Positions 63,332 through 64,000 of a stretch of DNA of 64,000 nucleotides are shown piece by piece. The notes beneath the pieces were generated by a model. That model saw nothing but the letters and a program-made list of their open reading frames with translations, was not told the origin of the DNA and searched no databases. This DNA comes from Siphonodentalium dalli (Eukaryota > Mollusca > Scaphopoda > Gadilida > Siphonodentaliidae): contig CP136061.1 of assembly GCA_032622095.1 (NCBI GenBank), positions 19,222,991-19,286,990 on the forward strand, written 5' to 3'. Numbering within the stretch: the first letter of the stretch is position 1; the number at the start of each line of letters is the position of its first letter. A program made the translations under genes and the position numbers.

Positions 63332-63809
63332 GAATAAAATAGAGTTGCATTCAGGATTCCAGACCTCATGTTACAACAACAACATAAAGCATACGATTAA
63401 ATGTTTTCTGCATTGTACTTTTGAATTTTTTTTTAAATCAGATATGACATATAAACTAGACTTATATATAAGATAAATATATTTTATTTTTGATAAATTA
63501 TTAAATATATTTTTTGTGTCCCTCTAAAACATCGAATTGGTATGAAATTAATTCGTAGAGAATTCAATGTCACACAAAAGAGCGTAATTTATCGGTCCAA
63601 ACATGTTATTTTACACTTTAATCTAAATAAAAAGTAAAAATGATTTGTATAAATAAGAATGGAACCCTGAATATATTTTAAAAACAATATAATTAAAAAA
63701 TAACTTAATAAATATAAGTAGCATAGTGTAAAGAACTAATTATGTCTGAAGAGCTTCTTTTGAAGTTTGTGCATTACCAGTTAAGGCCAATATAAATACA
63801 ATTGCTTGA
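63332..63809. other. Very AT-rich intergenic sequence
   Basis: No coding segment. An inverted copy of the AACGCTCTTT motif (AAAGAGCGT) occurs at 63577-63585. Confidence 0.5.
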
Positions 63810-63941
63810 TTTACATCCCATCCCGACCATATTAGCATCCCCTCCCGACCATATTTACATCCCCTCCCGACCATATTCACATCTTCCTCCCGACCATATT
63901 TACATCCCCTCCCGACCATATTTACATCCCCTCCCGATGAT
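63810..63941. repeat. 22-bp minisatellite, six units
   Basis: Six units with the core TTTACATCCCCTCCCGACCA. One unit has an extra base (TTCACATCTTCCTCCCG) and the last is diverged (CCCGATGATA). Confidence 0.95.
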
Positions 63942-64000
63942 ATGTTTAGTCCCCTTTTGTTATTGGATATCTTGTATATAATTAGTGTTCATCAAATTAC

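Overview
This is a repeat-dominated stretch of an animal nuclear genome, most likely a mollusc or another lophotrochozoan. The reasons are several non-LTR retrotransposons (LINEs) of types common in invertebrates, a tRNA-derived SINE, small DNA transposons with TTAA or 8-bp target duplications, spliceosomal junctions, AT-rich non-coding DNA, and no bacterial-style gene packing. The phylum is an inference. The only part that looks like a host protein gene is one proline-rich terminal exon at 3312-3595 (+).

Layout. 1-2340 holds a LINE (A, minus strand) cut by the window edge. 3312-3595 is the host-like last exon. 3796-5087 is a small DNA element, probably Mutator-like, with inverted arrays of a 15-bp motif at its ends and a FLYWCH zinc-finger exon pair inside; it sits in a 19-bp minisatellite that continues to about 5530. 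6145-6700 is the 3' end of LINE D. 7924-9843 is the reverse-transcriptase half of LINE B, 9844-12500 is a 5'-truncated LINE C, and 12502-40904 is a 28.4-kb tandem array of a 27/28-bp unit (satellite 1). 40905-42820 is the endonuclease half of LINE B, itself interrupted by a 0.5-kb element with TTAA ends. 43108-43908 holds two foldback elements and a second copy of the TTAA element. 43909-47484 is mostly unannotated AT-rich DNA. 47485-47885 is a piggyBac-type MITE built around nested palindromes. 48225-62510 is a second satellite (about 180-bp unit with a built-in hairpin). 62810-63331 is a tRNA-derived SINE with a MITE at its 5' end, and 63810-63941 is a 22-bp minisatellite.

How the pieces fit. 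The two halves of LINE B lie in the same orientation and in the right order. Their protein sequences meet at the same point of the linker between endonuclease and reverse transcriptase. My reading is that LINE C inserted into LINE B with a (CAAT)n tail, and that satellite 1 then expanded at the 5' junction of that insertion. The repeat unit begins in frame where LINE B should encode Leu-Pro-Ser-Leu, so the satellite may have been seeded by LINE coding sequence. A TTAA element later landed in the same LINE; removing it together with one TTAA restores the LINE reading frame exactly.

No RNA gene, CRISPR array, operon or prokaryotic regulatory element is present. Most long open frames between 12.5 and 41 kb are by-products of the 27-bp repeat period, not genes.
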